Shown here piece after piece: positions 1-9,461 of a stretch of DNA of 64,000 nucleotides; the first letter of the stretch is position 1; each line of letters starts with the position of its first letter. A program made the position numbers and the translations under genes. The notes under the pieces are model-generated. The model worked only from the letters and a program-made list of their open reading frames with translations. It ran no database searches and was not told the DNA's origin. Source of the DNA: Macrophomina tecta (Eukaryota; Ascomycota; Dothideomycetes; Botryosphaeriales; Botryosphaeriaceae); the NCBI GenBank assembly GCA_024180945.1, contig JAKSGN010000012.1:552454-616453 (forward strand), in the 5' to 3' direction.

Positions 1-2498
1 ACGCATCTATGACGCGTGGCGCGAAGGCAAGGTTCTCTCGCTTCTATCGTTCGACGTCAAAGGGGCTTACAACAGCGTTGCCCGAGACGTGCTCCTCCAG
101 CGGCTCCGACAAAGAAGGATCCCGGAAGTGCTGGTCAAATGGGTGAAAGCGTTCTGCTCCAATAGGAGCGCCTCTGTGGTGGTGAATGGCGAGACGTCTA
201 GGGTCATGGACCTGCCGCAGGCAGGACTTCCGCAGGGATCGCCTCTCTCGCCGATACTATTTCTATTCTTCAACGCCGACTTAGTCCAGTCCGTAACCAA
301 CAAGAACAAAGGAGCCATCGCCTTTATCGACGACTATAGCGCCTGGGTGACGGGATTGTCCGCAAGCGAGAACGTGGCAAAACTTCAAAGAACGGTGGTG
401 GCTCGAGCCGAAGAGTGGGAAGCGACGAGCGGCGCGACGTTTGAAGCAGAGAAGACGATGCTTATCCACTTTACGCGGAATGAGCAGAGGCGATTTAACC
501 AGCCGATAATAGTTAAGGGAAGAGAGGTGCACCCAAAGGCAGAAGCGAAGATTCTCGGCGTCATCTTCGACCAGGAACTCCGGTTCAAGGCTCATGCGGG
601 GAGGATCGCAAAAAGGGGCGTCCAGGCAGCCCTGGCACTAAAGCGACTACAGGGCCTTCGACCTAGCAGCGTGCGCCAGCTCTTCTCAGCCACCGTAGCC
701 CCGGCAGTCGACTATGCGGCTCCAATATGGGCGCCAGCCATAACGGCACCACTGATGAAATCACTCGAGGCAGTGCAGAGAATCGCGGGCAGAGCAATCA
801 CCGGGGCGTTCCGGACGGTAGCGCTGCCCATCCTCGAAGTCGAAGCAGCGATTCTACCTGTCGAGATCCGCCTCTCCCAGCAACTGCTTCGATTTTGGGT
901 CAGCTGCCACACTCTGCCGCAGAAACACCCGTTCTGGAAGCTGAAGCGTGCGATCGACCCGGCCAACAAGAGGTTCGTGTCCCCGCTGCAGCGAATAATG
1001 CTGACGGCTAGAGAAATCGACGCTGAACGCCTCGAAACGATCCGCCCATTTGTAAGAATGCCGTGGGCCGACAGACCAGCCGTTCAGATTGACTCCCTAG
1101 AGCCGGCGAAGCTCCGAGCCAGCTCTCCGCCAAGGTCAGAGGTAGCCATCTTCACGGGTGGCGCGCAAAGAAGCGGCAAGCTCGGAACCGGCGTCTTTTG
1201 CGTGGATAGTAGGGGCACGACCATCGTCGCTCAGTCATGTCCGGTCGGCAAATCTGAGTCAGTAGACAGATTATTCGCAGAGCTCCACGCAATCCACCAA
1301 GCAGTAGAGCTGATACATGGCACGTGGTCGACCGCGATGGTGGCTGAAAATCCCGAAGCAGCCAAGGTAAAACACGCCATCTATAGTAACAGCAAGACAG
1401 CCCTCCGTCTCCTCCGCAGGTCGCAACAAGTACCGCGTCAGGAAACTATTCGAAACATCCTCCGCTTATTAGACCAGATCAGATGCAACAAGGGACCGCC
1501 CGTCGAGTTCAGGTGGGTGCCAGCGCGCGAAGGGATTGTAGGGAGCGAGAAGGCGCATAGCTTGGCACTACAAGCTACAGAGAACAACCAAGAACCTCTT
1601 TTAGGCAATCTACTACGGCCGTTAGCACTGGCTCGGTGTAGGGAAATCACTTTGAGACTATGGAGGAGAACATTCGAAGCTTCCAAGGTCGGCGAGTCGA
1701 CCCGCAAGCTTGACCGAGCGTTAGCACATTTCCACACCAAGAAGCTCTATGACCAACTGAACTACAAGGAAGCCGCAGCGATTGCGCAACTAAGAACGTC
1801 GAAAGCGAGCCTAAACGAACCGCTGTATAAGATCAAGCGAGCAGAGGCGCCCTCGTGTAACTGCGGAGCGGAGAGGGAAACAGTCAAGCACTTCCTTTTG
1901 GAGTGTCCGCGTTGGATGGATCTGCGCGCTAGATTACAGATTGACCTGGGAAGTAGATTCGGTGATCTCGCGTTCATGCTAGGCGGATGGTCGGGCACGA
2001 GAAAGCCCGACGGTAGGTATGCAGATGGGCCGCCGGAGAAGTGGCGGGCGGACATGCGCGCAGTCAAAGCAACAGCAGTATTTGCTCTGGCCACGGGAAG
2101 ACTGATCAGAACCAAAGACTGGTAGCAACTAGAGACTGAGAGCTCAATCCTTCTCTGAGCAAAGCAATCCCTTCTCCAACCAGCCGTCACGCCGCTACAG
2201 GGACTGACAGCACTCGGGAAGTGGTCTCGAAGGGGATGGTACGAGGGGTGCATGGAGGACAGCTCTGCTTTTACATTTCCTTTTTTTCCTTGCGTTCGTT
2301 AAGCTTTATCTATTAGCCGATTTGTCCGTGTCTATTTTCAGATCGTTGAACTGGAGGGAGGTATGGTTTCTTTGCATACAGTGTGCTGGGCCTCGAATGA
2401 ACCGGGATCCCAATGTAGCTTAGCGTAGGATAGTGTTCTTTGTCCCTATGGTCTGCTGAGGCCGACGGGGTGTATGAATCATCATCATCATCATCATC
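1..2498 (+). mobile_element. Tad1-like LINE, 5' end outside window, ends in an (ATC)n tail
   Basis: Non-LTR retrotransposon copy whose 5' part lies beyond the window start. It holds the C-terminal part of ORF2 (reverse transcriptase and RNase H), a 3' UTR of about 370 bp, and a 3' tail of about seven ATC units at 2478-2498 instead of poly(A). A second copy at 14190-16488 matches it through the 3' UTR and also ends in (ATC)n with more units, which fixes the 3' boundary. The tail abuts a 40-bp piece of an LTR (2499-2538), so the LINE appears to have landed in an LTR. An RNase H domain in ORF2 fits the fungal Tad1 clade. Whether this copy was full length cannot be seen here. Confidence 0.9.
2..2125 (+). 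CDS. LINE ORF2 C-terminal part: reverse transcriptase, RNase H-like, CCHC knuckle (5' partial)
   Basis: The frame is open from base 2, so the ATG at 89 is internal. RT landmarks in order are block A (FDVKGAYNSV), block B (GLPQGSPLSPILF) and the catalytic FIDD box. An RNase H-like domain follows (AIFTGGAQRSGKLGTG, then LFAELHAIHQA, then YSNSKTALRLL, then a WVPAREG segment ending EKAHSLAL). A C-terminal knuckle CNCGAERETVKHFLLEC closes the protein. The product would reverse-transcribe its own mRNA at a nicked target. The ORF is intact for about 700 codons. However, the RNase H positions that are normally acidic read G (TGG for TDG), N (SNS for SDS) and H (KAHS for KADR), so the RNase H is probably inactive. 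The endonuclease domain is off the window. Confidence 0.9.
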   Translation, partial: RIYDAWREGKVLSLLSFDVKGAYNSVARDVLLQRLRQRRIPEVLVKWVKAFCSNRSASVVVNGETSRVMDLPQAGLPQGSPLSPILFLFFNADLVQSVTNKNKGAIAFIDDYSAWVTGLSASENVAKLQRTVVARAEEWEATSGATFEAEKTMLIHFTRNEQRRFNQPIIVKGREVHPKAEAKILGVIFDQELRFKAHAGRIAKRGVQAALALKRLQGLRPSSVRQLFSATVAPAVDYAAPIWAPAITAPLMKSLEAVQRIAGRAITGAFRTVALPILEVEAAILPVEIRLSQQLLRFWVSCHTLPQKHPFWKLKRAIDPANKRFVSPLQRIMLTAREIDAERLETIRPFVRMPWADRPAVQIDSLEPAKLRASSPPRSEVAIFTGGAQRSGKLGTGVFCVDSRGTTIVAQSCPVGKSESVDRLFAELHAIHQAVELIHGTWSTAMVAENPEAAKVKHAIYSNSKTALRLLRRSQQVPRQETIRNILRLLDQIRCNKGPPVEFRWVPAREGIVGSEKAHSLALQATENNQEPLLGNLLRPLALARCREITLRLWRRTFEASKVGESTRKLDRALAHFHTKKLYDQLNYKEAAAIAQLRTSKASLNEPLYKIKRAEAPSCNCGAERETVKHFLLECPRWMDLRARLQIDLGSRFGDLAFMLGGWSGTRKPDGRYADGPPEKWRADMRAVKATAVFALATGRLIRTKDW

Positions 2499-2538
2499 TT
2501 CCCTAACTTCTTGACCCCGTGAAGGCTGCGCCGTAACA
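2499..2538 (-). repeat. LTR fragment, 5' end of a gypsy-type LTR
   Basis: Forty bases between the LINE tail and unique sequence. They end in the same 20 bases found at 33505-33524 and nearly the same at 8373-8392 (ggctgcgccgtaaca on the plus strand). Read on the minus strand this is TGTTACGGCGCAGCC, the start of the LTR family seen at 7962-8392. The rest of this LTR would lie upstream of the LINE, outside the window. Confidence 0.65.
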
Positions 2539-2602
2539 CTTTGTTCGCTCAGGTCCAGACTCAAAACCAACATCACAGTTGGTGAAGGACATTCTCGACA
2601 CA

Positions 2603-3728
2603 TCATTCTGTGCGGACCTTGATACCCGCATTATCGTTAACGGATCCTTCATCTCCTTCCATGGACCTCTCGGTAGCCCAACATTTACTCAGTGGAAGTT
2701 GATCATCGCTTGCCATTCTGCCTGCTTGATTCGTGTCGTAGTCGTCAGTCGACTTCAGTTCAGAATGGGACGTCCGTTGGTTCGCAGTTACTGTCCGCCG
2801 GCTCGGTCGAGATAACTCTATCGGGCCTTCACTGCGCGAACGAGTTGATGTGTGCAGGAGTTGCGGTACAAGGTGAGCCAAAAGCGGACGAAGAACCGGC
2901 AAACATGCGCAAATTAGACTTATGTTCAGCTCCCCAACACTCCACGTCGCGGTTTTGGCATTATCGTGCGTTAGATCCTTGCCGCTGCTGACCTCGATAA
3001 GTGTGTGTAGGCGGATGATGCTTGTTACGCAAGCGAAGAAGCCGAAAGCAAAGACGAGTAAGAGCGCGATTTTCTGGCGCCGGGGTAGGTTCAAGTGCCT
3101 GAGCTCAGGCATAGGAAGTATAATGATGGCAATGTCGGTGACGATGTGCAGTGATGAGTTTGTGAACCACAGAGCCCTCTTGTCAACGCAGAAGCCCAGG
3201 AGTGACGGGACCCAGAACTTTTTAATCGGTACACACATGAACACTGAGACGACGACGGTCTCGATGCTAAAAAGCAGTATGATCGCACCGACGATGTAGA
3301 TAGTCCTGCGTGTTCGATTTCCGACGAATAGGCGGTTATATTGGAATAGAAATGAGGCCTTTACGAATGCAAAGGTCATGTTGTAAAATATAAGACTCGC
3401 GTAAAAAGCCTAGGCCTATTAATAACGACTTCCCACGGTAATCGCCAGTGCGGTCTGATCATCTGACCTTGAGCGGTTTGAGAAGCTCTTCTTGCGTCAA
3501 TTCCCATTCGTGCACTCCCAGCCCAGCATCAGCTTGGACTTTAACGAGAATTGTAAAGGCAGTTGAGCAAAGCATGGCAACCGTAATGCACCAGTCTTCG
3601 GTCCCTAGAAAACGGACAAGAAATATTCGACAGTAAAGGCGGAGGAGAACGACGAGGTTCCCAGCTACGGTAAATCCGATGGAAATCCTCACGGCCTCGT
3701 CGCCGTGAGGGTTGTGTCTGGAGCCCAT
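2603..3728 (-). CDS. Pth11-like rhodopsin-domain integral membrane protein, two exons
   Basis: Exon 1 is 3728-3468 and exon 2 is 3409-2603. A 58-bp intron (3467-3410) starts GTCAGA and ends CTAG, and both sides are in phase 0, joining ...LLKPLK to AFYASLIFYN.... The product is about 356 aa, with several hydrophobic segments typical of the fungal rhodopsin-domain (SAT4/Pth11-like) family: an N-terminal RISIGFTVAGNLVVLLRLY helix, the family motif LGTEDWCITVAM, a VGAIILLFSIETVVVSVFMC helix and an IVTDIAIIILPMP helix. The cytoplasmic tail is polar and Ser/Arg-rich. Family members sit in the plasma membrane, and some sense surface cues; the ligand here is unknown. No frame damage is visible. The start at 3728 is the first Met of a good-length exon. 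The nearest neighbours are an LTR remnant and a LINE about 60 bp downstream. Confidence 0.85.
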
Positions 3729-4612
3729 GTGTGTGAATAAGCGAGCAACTTTTGTGTATAATATGGGGACGAGGGAAAGGAATGAAGACAGTAAACATGG
3801 ATAGCTTCAGTTGGTAAGGCTTGCGGGGCTTGCGAGCCTCTTATCAGCTAGTTAGCACATGTACGGCAACAAGATTGGCTCTATTTGGGGGAGAAGGTGG
3901 CTTCTGAAGAGTTCACATGTTGAGAATTCAAATCGATACACTGACCGATAATTGGATCGGCCATGAGTCGTTACTCAGCCCATGGCTGCAGGAGTGTCTC
4001 TGCGAAATCAGCTTCCTGCCGTGGGAAATCTCTGTGCAGGGGTCGTGCGATTGCCTGGAGGGGTTTCATTGGCCTTGACATTGACATCCGATTTTGGGCT
4101 TTCACGAGATTCAGAATGCATAGCGAGATCTGGGGTGCATGACTTGGAACCCTTGGGGGGGTTATCAGCGGATAGGTAGCGCACTCCACTGCACTGATAA
4201 ATTTTGTATGGGCAACTGCTAATTCTCATATATCCTCATACTAGATTCTTCAGCGCAGTGGCGCGCGCTAGTACCCGCACCCCCCTTATAACACCCAACC
4301 ACCACCACCGCAATTTTAGCGGTACGGAAACTTCCGTCGACACGAACAACAGGCCACATGGTCAATCCAATAACGTTACCAATCATTGGAACTGATGTAG
4401 AGACTTGAATCGCGCAAAGGGAGACATTTCGCATTCGCGCTCCTCAAGTATCAGCGTCTATTCTGCAACGGTTTCAACACCCATGACTAAGACATAGCAG
4501 TGCCAATACAGCCCGCTGGATGCGGAGGAGAAAGATTATAAACTCTGTCCAGAACAACTTACAGGGTCCTCTGATAAGCGGGTTGCTAGCGTAAGCCACA
4601 GCCTAGATAGTA
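3729..4612. other. no gene recognised
   Basis: About 880 bp upstream of the receptor gene. Only short, mutually overlapping frames without recognisable motifs are present. It presumably includes the receptor promoter; I see no distinct element boundary. Confidence 0.5.
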
Positions 4613-4841
4613 CCACAGGGGTTTCAAAAGTATTTTGTTTTCGCGCTAACGTGCGGGGCTACTAAGCCCCTGCTCCAACCGCTAAAATAGCTTTAGGGCC
4701 TAGAACAATAAGAATTACACCTGTATTCCTAAGATCTATGTTGTTGTACCAGTAAATTAGCTGTGTGTAGGCATCTCAGAGTGAACGGCCTAATTACCCC
4801 CTAGCTAGCGCGAAAACAAAATACTTTTAAAACCCCTGTGG
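4613..4841. mobile_element. MITE with long terminal inverted repeats and TA duplication
   Basis: A 229-bp non-coding element. The left end CCACAGGGGTTTCAAAAG continues to about 4648 and is mirrored at 4806-4841 with about one mismatch, giving arms of roughly 36 bp. It is flanked on both sides by TA (4611-4612 and 4842-4843), the duplication made by Tc1/mariner/pogo transposases. It has no coding capacity and is presumably mobilised in trans. Its ends do not match the pogo ends elsewhere in this window. Confidence 0.85.
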
Positions 4842-4843
4842 TA

Positions 4844-5168
4844 GATGTGTATAGTAGCTTGACCCTGAATAATTGATGCTACCGATGAGAGATTTGAGGA
4901 ACATCAGCTCGACGGATCTGGCGTTCGGATCGGCAACAGCTGAACTGCCCCTAACTCCGGGATGGAAGCCGATTGCTTGCCTTGGTTGGGTAGCTAGAAT
5001 TAGTTCGTACTGCGCAAGCGTCAAAAACGTCGGTAAACTAGCATCAGGTTGGGTTGCGGGGAATGGGCTATCCTGCCTTATGCACGCGGAATGTGGAGGC
5101 ATCAGCGGATGCGTCATCGGTGGATAATTCCGTAATTCGAGTCACGAAGTTATAATAAATCTCATTTA
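4844..5168. other. no gene recognised
   Basis: About 325 bp between the MITE and the pogo remnant. It contains open frames on both strands of about 85-95 codons that lack motifs and overlap each other. Nothing is supportable. Confidence 0.5.
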
Positions 5169-5198
5169 ACGTGTTCCACCACTCATCCGGTCACACCA

Positions 5199-5704
5199 CA
5201 GAGGAAAGTGCCAGGCGTAACATCCGGTGAATGCGAATGCGGGCAAGGACTGCAGACAGTCAGCCACGTGATGTACACGTGTAGCAGATTCAACGAACTG
5301 AGGCTCACCTTCCGTACGCCGGATGAGAAGGGTAGGAGACGCTGGACAACGGATCTGAGGAAGCTGCTGAACCAGCGCAGCACCGCCATAGCAGCAGCAA
5401 AGTTCATGATGGCAACCAAGCTCCTCGGGCAATTTGGAGCGATATTATACTCACAGCATGAAGCTTGACACTGGAGGAAGACGGAATAGTGTGCGGAGAT
5501 TGCTGGCGCTGCGGGAAAACCGTAGCGCCAAGAGACATGTACGTAGAGGTACGCAGAGTAGATAGAGAGCAGGCCGGACTCCGCCGTCTCAATTAGGCTC
5601 AAACGGGCCTAGCGGGCGCAGTGGAGCCGGCTGAGCGCCGCATAGCTGCCATCGGCGGCTGGGATGGTCTATGAATTCATCATCATCATCATCCGGTCAC
5701 ACCA
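5199..5704 (+). mobile_element. 5'-truncated LINE fragment with 16-bp target duplication
   Basis: About 490 bp of LINE 3' end (second subfamily, also seen at 31088-33404). It ends in ATGAATTC followed by (ATC)n at 5671-5693. The 16 bases TCATCCGGTCACACCA occur just before it (5183-5198) and again at its end (5689-5704), a target-site duplication. It contains only the last part of ORF2 (5208-5468): a knuckle beginning GECECGQGLQTVSHVMYTC and ending at QFGAILYSQHEA. It is dead on arrival. The host sequence is the terminal region of pogo element A. Confidence 0.85.
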
Positions 5705-5719
5705 GTCATCCGGTCACCC

Positions 5720-6366
5720 CACCAAAATCGCGACGGCTTTTTTGCAAATAGCTCCACAACGCCATGATAAATTGAGTAGTAGATACATACAAAAGCTGCT
5801 AGCTATCGCAGAGGACACTGAGTCCTTTTGTGTCCTTTTTTCATGGCAGTTACTGCATGTTGGCAGTGCTCGTTGTGTGCCTGGTTGCCCTACTTGCTCT
5901 GCCTGCTGAGCTACCTTCTCAGCCTCTGCAGCAAACCTTTGACCTTCCTCAACCTGTAGAGCCCCCCCCCCCCCCAAAAAAAAAAAAAAACAGAGTCTAT
6001 ACACTGTCTGCGCTGCTCTTATTTACGCGCTTTACGCTGGCTAGCTTGACGTAGCTTTGCTAGCTCTACATCTACAATAGCTGCATAGTGCATAGACTCA
6101 TGGCATCTTTTTACAAGCTGACCAAGCGCCTGAGTAGCATGAGTAATTGGACTTGAGGACCGACGGCCAAGGAGGCTCTGTATATGCTGAGCATGCTTCT
6201 CCACCTGAGCTACAGTACGAGGCGTCTCTGCTGTCCATGCAACCTCTAGATCCTCTGCTCTCGCTGGTGGAGAGGGTGTCCTGACGACAGTGAGTGATGA
6301 TAGGACGCGTTCTGGACAGGCAGGGACTAGTCCTGTCGCTCGGAAGGCTTGGCAATGATGTCTCAT
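5720..6366 (-). pseudogene. pogo-family transposase C-terminal remnant
   Basis: Read on the minus strand from about 6366, the frame gives FRATGLVPACPERVLSSL, then AQHIQSLLGRRSSSPITHA, then LGQLVKRCHESMHYAAI, the usual C-terminal order of Fot1/pogo (DDE_1) transposases. The poly(C)/poly(A) run at 5962-5990 shifts the frame. After it come LQVEEGQRFAAEAEKVAQQA and the start of a zinc knuckle (CSNCHEK), broken by another one-base shift in an A run near 5838. The DNA-binding half and the DDE core are missing, so it is inactive. The identification rests on these motifs and their order. Confidence 0.75.
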
Positions 6367-6439
6367 TTAGCCTCAGCCTCAACCGTGAGTTCGCAGCGGC
6401 TTGAGAGCTCATTGATAAAATTAGTGTTGAAATGGTAAC

Positions 6440-7961
6440 ACAATCAACACGGGTTTGCGACCGTGTTACAGGGGTTATTCTGGCCATGCTCTTGAATGCC
6501 ATATATTTGCGCTTGCAATTTCCCAAACGGACCACGTTGCTAGTATTGCAGTCTCAAAAACTGATCCTATTCCAACTCGGGCAATCCTGACTTTGATGCC
6601 CACGGGAAATTCTGTTATCCGACTCCCCGGTCCCTCAAGCAGTTATGGACGTATTTTCTCGGAGTACTAGGTCCATTTGGACTCCTAAAGGCAGATCACG
6701 CGCTATGCTCTTGCCTAGCGTAATCTGCCACACCACGAATCCCTTTACGTGCAGAAACGGCGTTCCCTCCAATCTTTATCGCCTTAGCGGTTCAAGCCTT
6801 CGCGTGACAGCACCGTGGAAGCAGTGTTATCCAAGCTAAGTTTATGCATCGTCGTTAACTTCGTGTCCGACATAAATTATTCGATGAAGCGAATGTCAGG
6901 CTCGTATAGTCCGATTCGGGCTCCGTTCACCGTACTGTCTCTGCGTGACTTTGGTTCGCTCAGTTAATCCGTGAAGGCCGCCCAATCTGCTTGTGCTCCA
7001 TTAAAACCATAATTTAGCTCCATCCTCTTAACTTGTAGAGCGTCAGCTCCGTCCAATCACACCTAGTTATCCTCCATTTGGTATGAATCCTACGGCGTTG
7101 CTGGGTCTGAATAATGCCGTCATCAAGCAACCCAGTCCAGTATCGTAGCTCCGTCGGGCACGCCCGCATGAAGTCGCCGCACTCAATCAACTCCTAAAGA
7201 GCAATGCTGTCTAATCCTGCTGTTGCGTTTGTCGTCGATGCCACGACCACCATCGCTAAGCCACGTTCACATGAATTCTGCACCCCCTCTGCTAGCCCGT
7301 GAAGGCCAGCACTGTCTCACCGTAGCTTGGTTCCGCCCTCTTGTGAAGGCCAGCGCCTCCAATCGCAACCGTTGCTCTCTGCTTAGAATAGATTCGTACG
7401 CTGATCACTCAGCTTGGGAGAGTGCCGCCGTTCCGTCGATTGCGTTTGCATGAATTTGCCACACTCCATTAGCTTCCATACGCCGGACATGTCCAACCCT
7501 ACCCAAGCGTATGCTATCCAAGCTAGGTCCACATGACCTTGCTACAGTCGGTCATGCCGGCGCAAGGACAGGCCTGAGTTATTCTCTCTCCTCCACTCTG
7601 CGCCACCCTGCTGGTCCGTCGAGGCTGACAATGTCTCGCCATAATTCAGCTCCATTCACGGAAAGCCAGCGCTCTCCAATCGCAACCGTTGCTCTCCGCT
7701 TGGTATGGATCCTTCACCGCTCGCTCAGTCCGAAGAAACCGTGATTTGCTAACCCACCCGCTGTCCTTTGCCGAGTACATGCTTGTACTCTGCCGTCGCT
7801 CCGCCGGAGGCGGTCGCTTAGCTTTTGTGGCAGAGAGAGTGAGGCGATGGCCTCTTCTGTCAAGGGGCTCGCCCTTGAGTTGCTCGTAAGGACCGGGGGA
7901 TCGCAATTATGGGCTAACGGCATCATTGGGTTCACTTTGGCGTCAGAACCCTTCTGTTTCG
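6440..7961. other. non-coding, CT-rich, degenerate repeats
   Basis: No gene is recognised. A short palindromic stretch at about 6434-6472 has gtaacac facing gtgttac. Between about 7000 and 7750 the sequence repeats itself loosely: the 20 bases ccaatcgcaaccgttgctct occur at 7359 and 7676, and nearby phrases (gaaggccagc.ctgtctc / gaggctgacaatgtctc) recur with the same spacing of about 318 bp. This suggests an old, diverged tandem repeat. Its origin is unknown. Confidence 0.5.
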
Positions 7962-8392
7962 TGTAACGAGCGGGCCTCTGCCTCTAAGGATCCAAACACC
8001 AAAGAGGGAGAAAACCTGGCGAGGGGTTTCCTTGAGTGAGTACAAGAGGGTGAGAGCAAGTCGAACACGTGATGAGACTGAGCATTGCGTGCGAAGGCCG
8101 TGTTACTAACAATGTGCTGAATTGTTATTGAAGTTGACTACGAAGGTCAAAGCTATCTAAGGAGTATGGTTTATATATAAATATAAAAGTGTATACAATC
8201 TAGTGGTGCTGTTGCGAGCCCAGCTCCAGAGGGCTCGAGGTGAGCCGGCGTGAGCCCGGCTCGTAAGGGCTCGGTGGGTCCGTTCTTGGGTACTTACGTG
8301 CTGCGCTACGTGATCCCCTCTTTTCTTAGGAATTCCCCGTAGAACGTTCTTTCCTTCCTTCTTCCCTATACTATAGAGGCTGCGCCGTAATA
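7962..8392 (-). repeat. 3' LTR of a Ty3/gypsy-type element (LTR copy A)
   Basis: About 431 bp. On the minus strand it begins T(A/G)TTACGGCGCAGCC and ends CCCGCTCGTTACA. Immediately before it on the minus strand lies a purine tract (aaaggggggatag, 8393-8407 region), a classic polypurine tract for a 3' LTR, which fixes the orientation. A core with ttgac.acgaaggtc and a TATA-rich block (8140-8200) is shared with LTRs at 16489-16797, 30775-33524 and 54694-55058. A GC-rich stretch after that core (about 8205-8275) differs between copies. The outer boundary at 7962 is less certain than the inner one. Confidence 0.75.
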
Positions 8393-9254
8393 CTATCCCC
8401 CCTTTAAGGATCTTCGGCCCGAAGATTTTCCTTGCGCGGCTATATCTTTTCGTTCCGTGGGGTTCCTATATTATTTCTCGTTATAGGTCCTTATTATACC
8501 GCTAAAACGTCCTCTTACTAACAGTTTTAAGCCTTCTGTTAAGCGGCCGCATCGTACGATAATACGTCGTCGGGACTTATTGCGTCGTATTCTTTAGGAC
8601 GGCGTAGAGATAATTCCCTATACTTATTATCTAGAGTACTATACCGAGTGCTTTACCTTGGAGGATAATCCCTCTGTTTATGGCGCTTACCTAAAGGCGC
8701 GTCGCACGGGTTGCGATATTATAGAAGCAAGTGCCTTGGGTTATAGATATCGCGTTATTTTATTTTGTCCCTTCGACTGACTTCCGTAGTAGATTGCTTA
8801 GACCGGGAGTTCGATCGTATTACCGCCGAGAAAGATGCTACTCTAGAGAAGCTAGTACGTCTGCGTAAGCAGCGTCGCTTTCTTTAGGAGCGTAGGTCTA
8901 AGATAATTCGGCAAGGATTTGCTTCGTTAGAGGAGTTAGAGAAGGCTAAGGCGTCTAGTTTACCTAAGAGCCTTTCTAACCCTAAGAGTTCTAAGGGTCG
9001 GTCCTCGTTAAAACGGCTATATTACGAGTCGGTGGGTCCTACTACGCCGTAGGCTGCCGAGTCGGCTAGCGAGCCTAGGGCCGAGGTGCGAATATCTCGT
9101 TCTTCTAAGCCGGTGAATTCTACTCGTCTATCCCCGTTTACGATAAAACCCGATAATTTTTAAGGGTTTTCCGTCGTTCTTCTTTAGGGACGATCTCGTT
9201 TTCGCGGGAGGTCCGGGTTCTGACGATGGAATTCTATAATAAGGTCTAGGTATA
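8393..9254 (-). mobile_element. 3' internal part of a RIP-mutated Ty3/gypsy element
   Basis: Joined to LTR copy A by the polypurine tract. On the minus strand, near 9150-9250, the sequence reads DLIIEFHRQNPDLPRKRDRP, which resembles the end of the integrase chromodomain of fungal gypsy chromoviruses. Stops then follow. TpA dinucleotides are abundant and CpA very scarce across the segment, the hallmark of RIP. The rest of pol is missing because pogo element B starts at 9255 and different DNA lies on its other side. Confidence 0.7.
8787..9162 (+). pseudogene. antisense coiled-coil ORF next to the gypsy 3' LTR, with RIP-type stops
   Basis: Read on the plus strand, opposite to the retroelement's inferred direction. 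The frame gives LDREFDRITAEKDATLEKLV, then RLRKQRRFL, a stop (TAG at 8887-8889), then a Ser/Lys-rich stretch preceded by RQGFASLEELEKAKA, then another TAG. The heptad-like Leu/Arg/Glu pattern predicts a coiled coil. I recall similar short coiled-coil proteins with an RLRKQ(K/R)RFL segment as frequent unnamed proteins in ascomycetes; that memory is not checked. Both stops could derive from CAG by C-to-T change. The function is unknown. Confidence 0.55.
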
Positions 9255-9461
9255 ACGTATCCCACAAGCGAGCGGACCACCCAAGCGAGCGGACCACCCC
9301 ATTAACAAAACGCGTCACCTTAGCTTCTATTAACTATGCAACAACCAAACCACGCGTAATCACCCTTATATGAATCTCGTTTATTCTTAGTAAAGCAAGC
9401 TATCGATCAAGGCAGATTTCGGAGTAATCGGGGCGTTGCGGAAACGTACCACGTTAATCGA

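Larger units (their letters stand above)
5169..6400 (-). mobile_element. decayed Fot1/pogo transposon (element A), transposase 3' half
   Basis: The left end starts after a TA with ACGTGTTCCACCACTCATCC. The ACGTG... opening resembles the ends of the pogo copies at 9255 and 24457. The subterminal region repeats CATCCGGTCAC, and a LINE fragment (5199-5704) is inserted there. Beyond it, the minus strand carries the C-terminal third of a pogo transposase. No matching right end was found, so the element is truncated somewhere near 6400. Confidence 0.7.

Noticed and set aside
2478..2498. Repeated ATC/His-like stretches (also 5680, 16455, 31090) as coding microsatellites
   Set aside because: They are LINE 3' tails placed after the 3' UTR, not inside frames.
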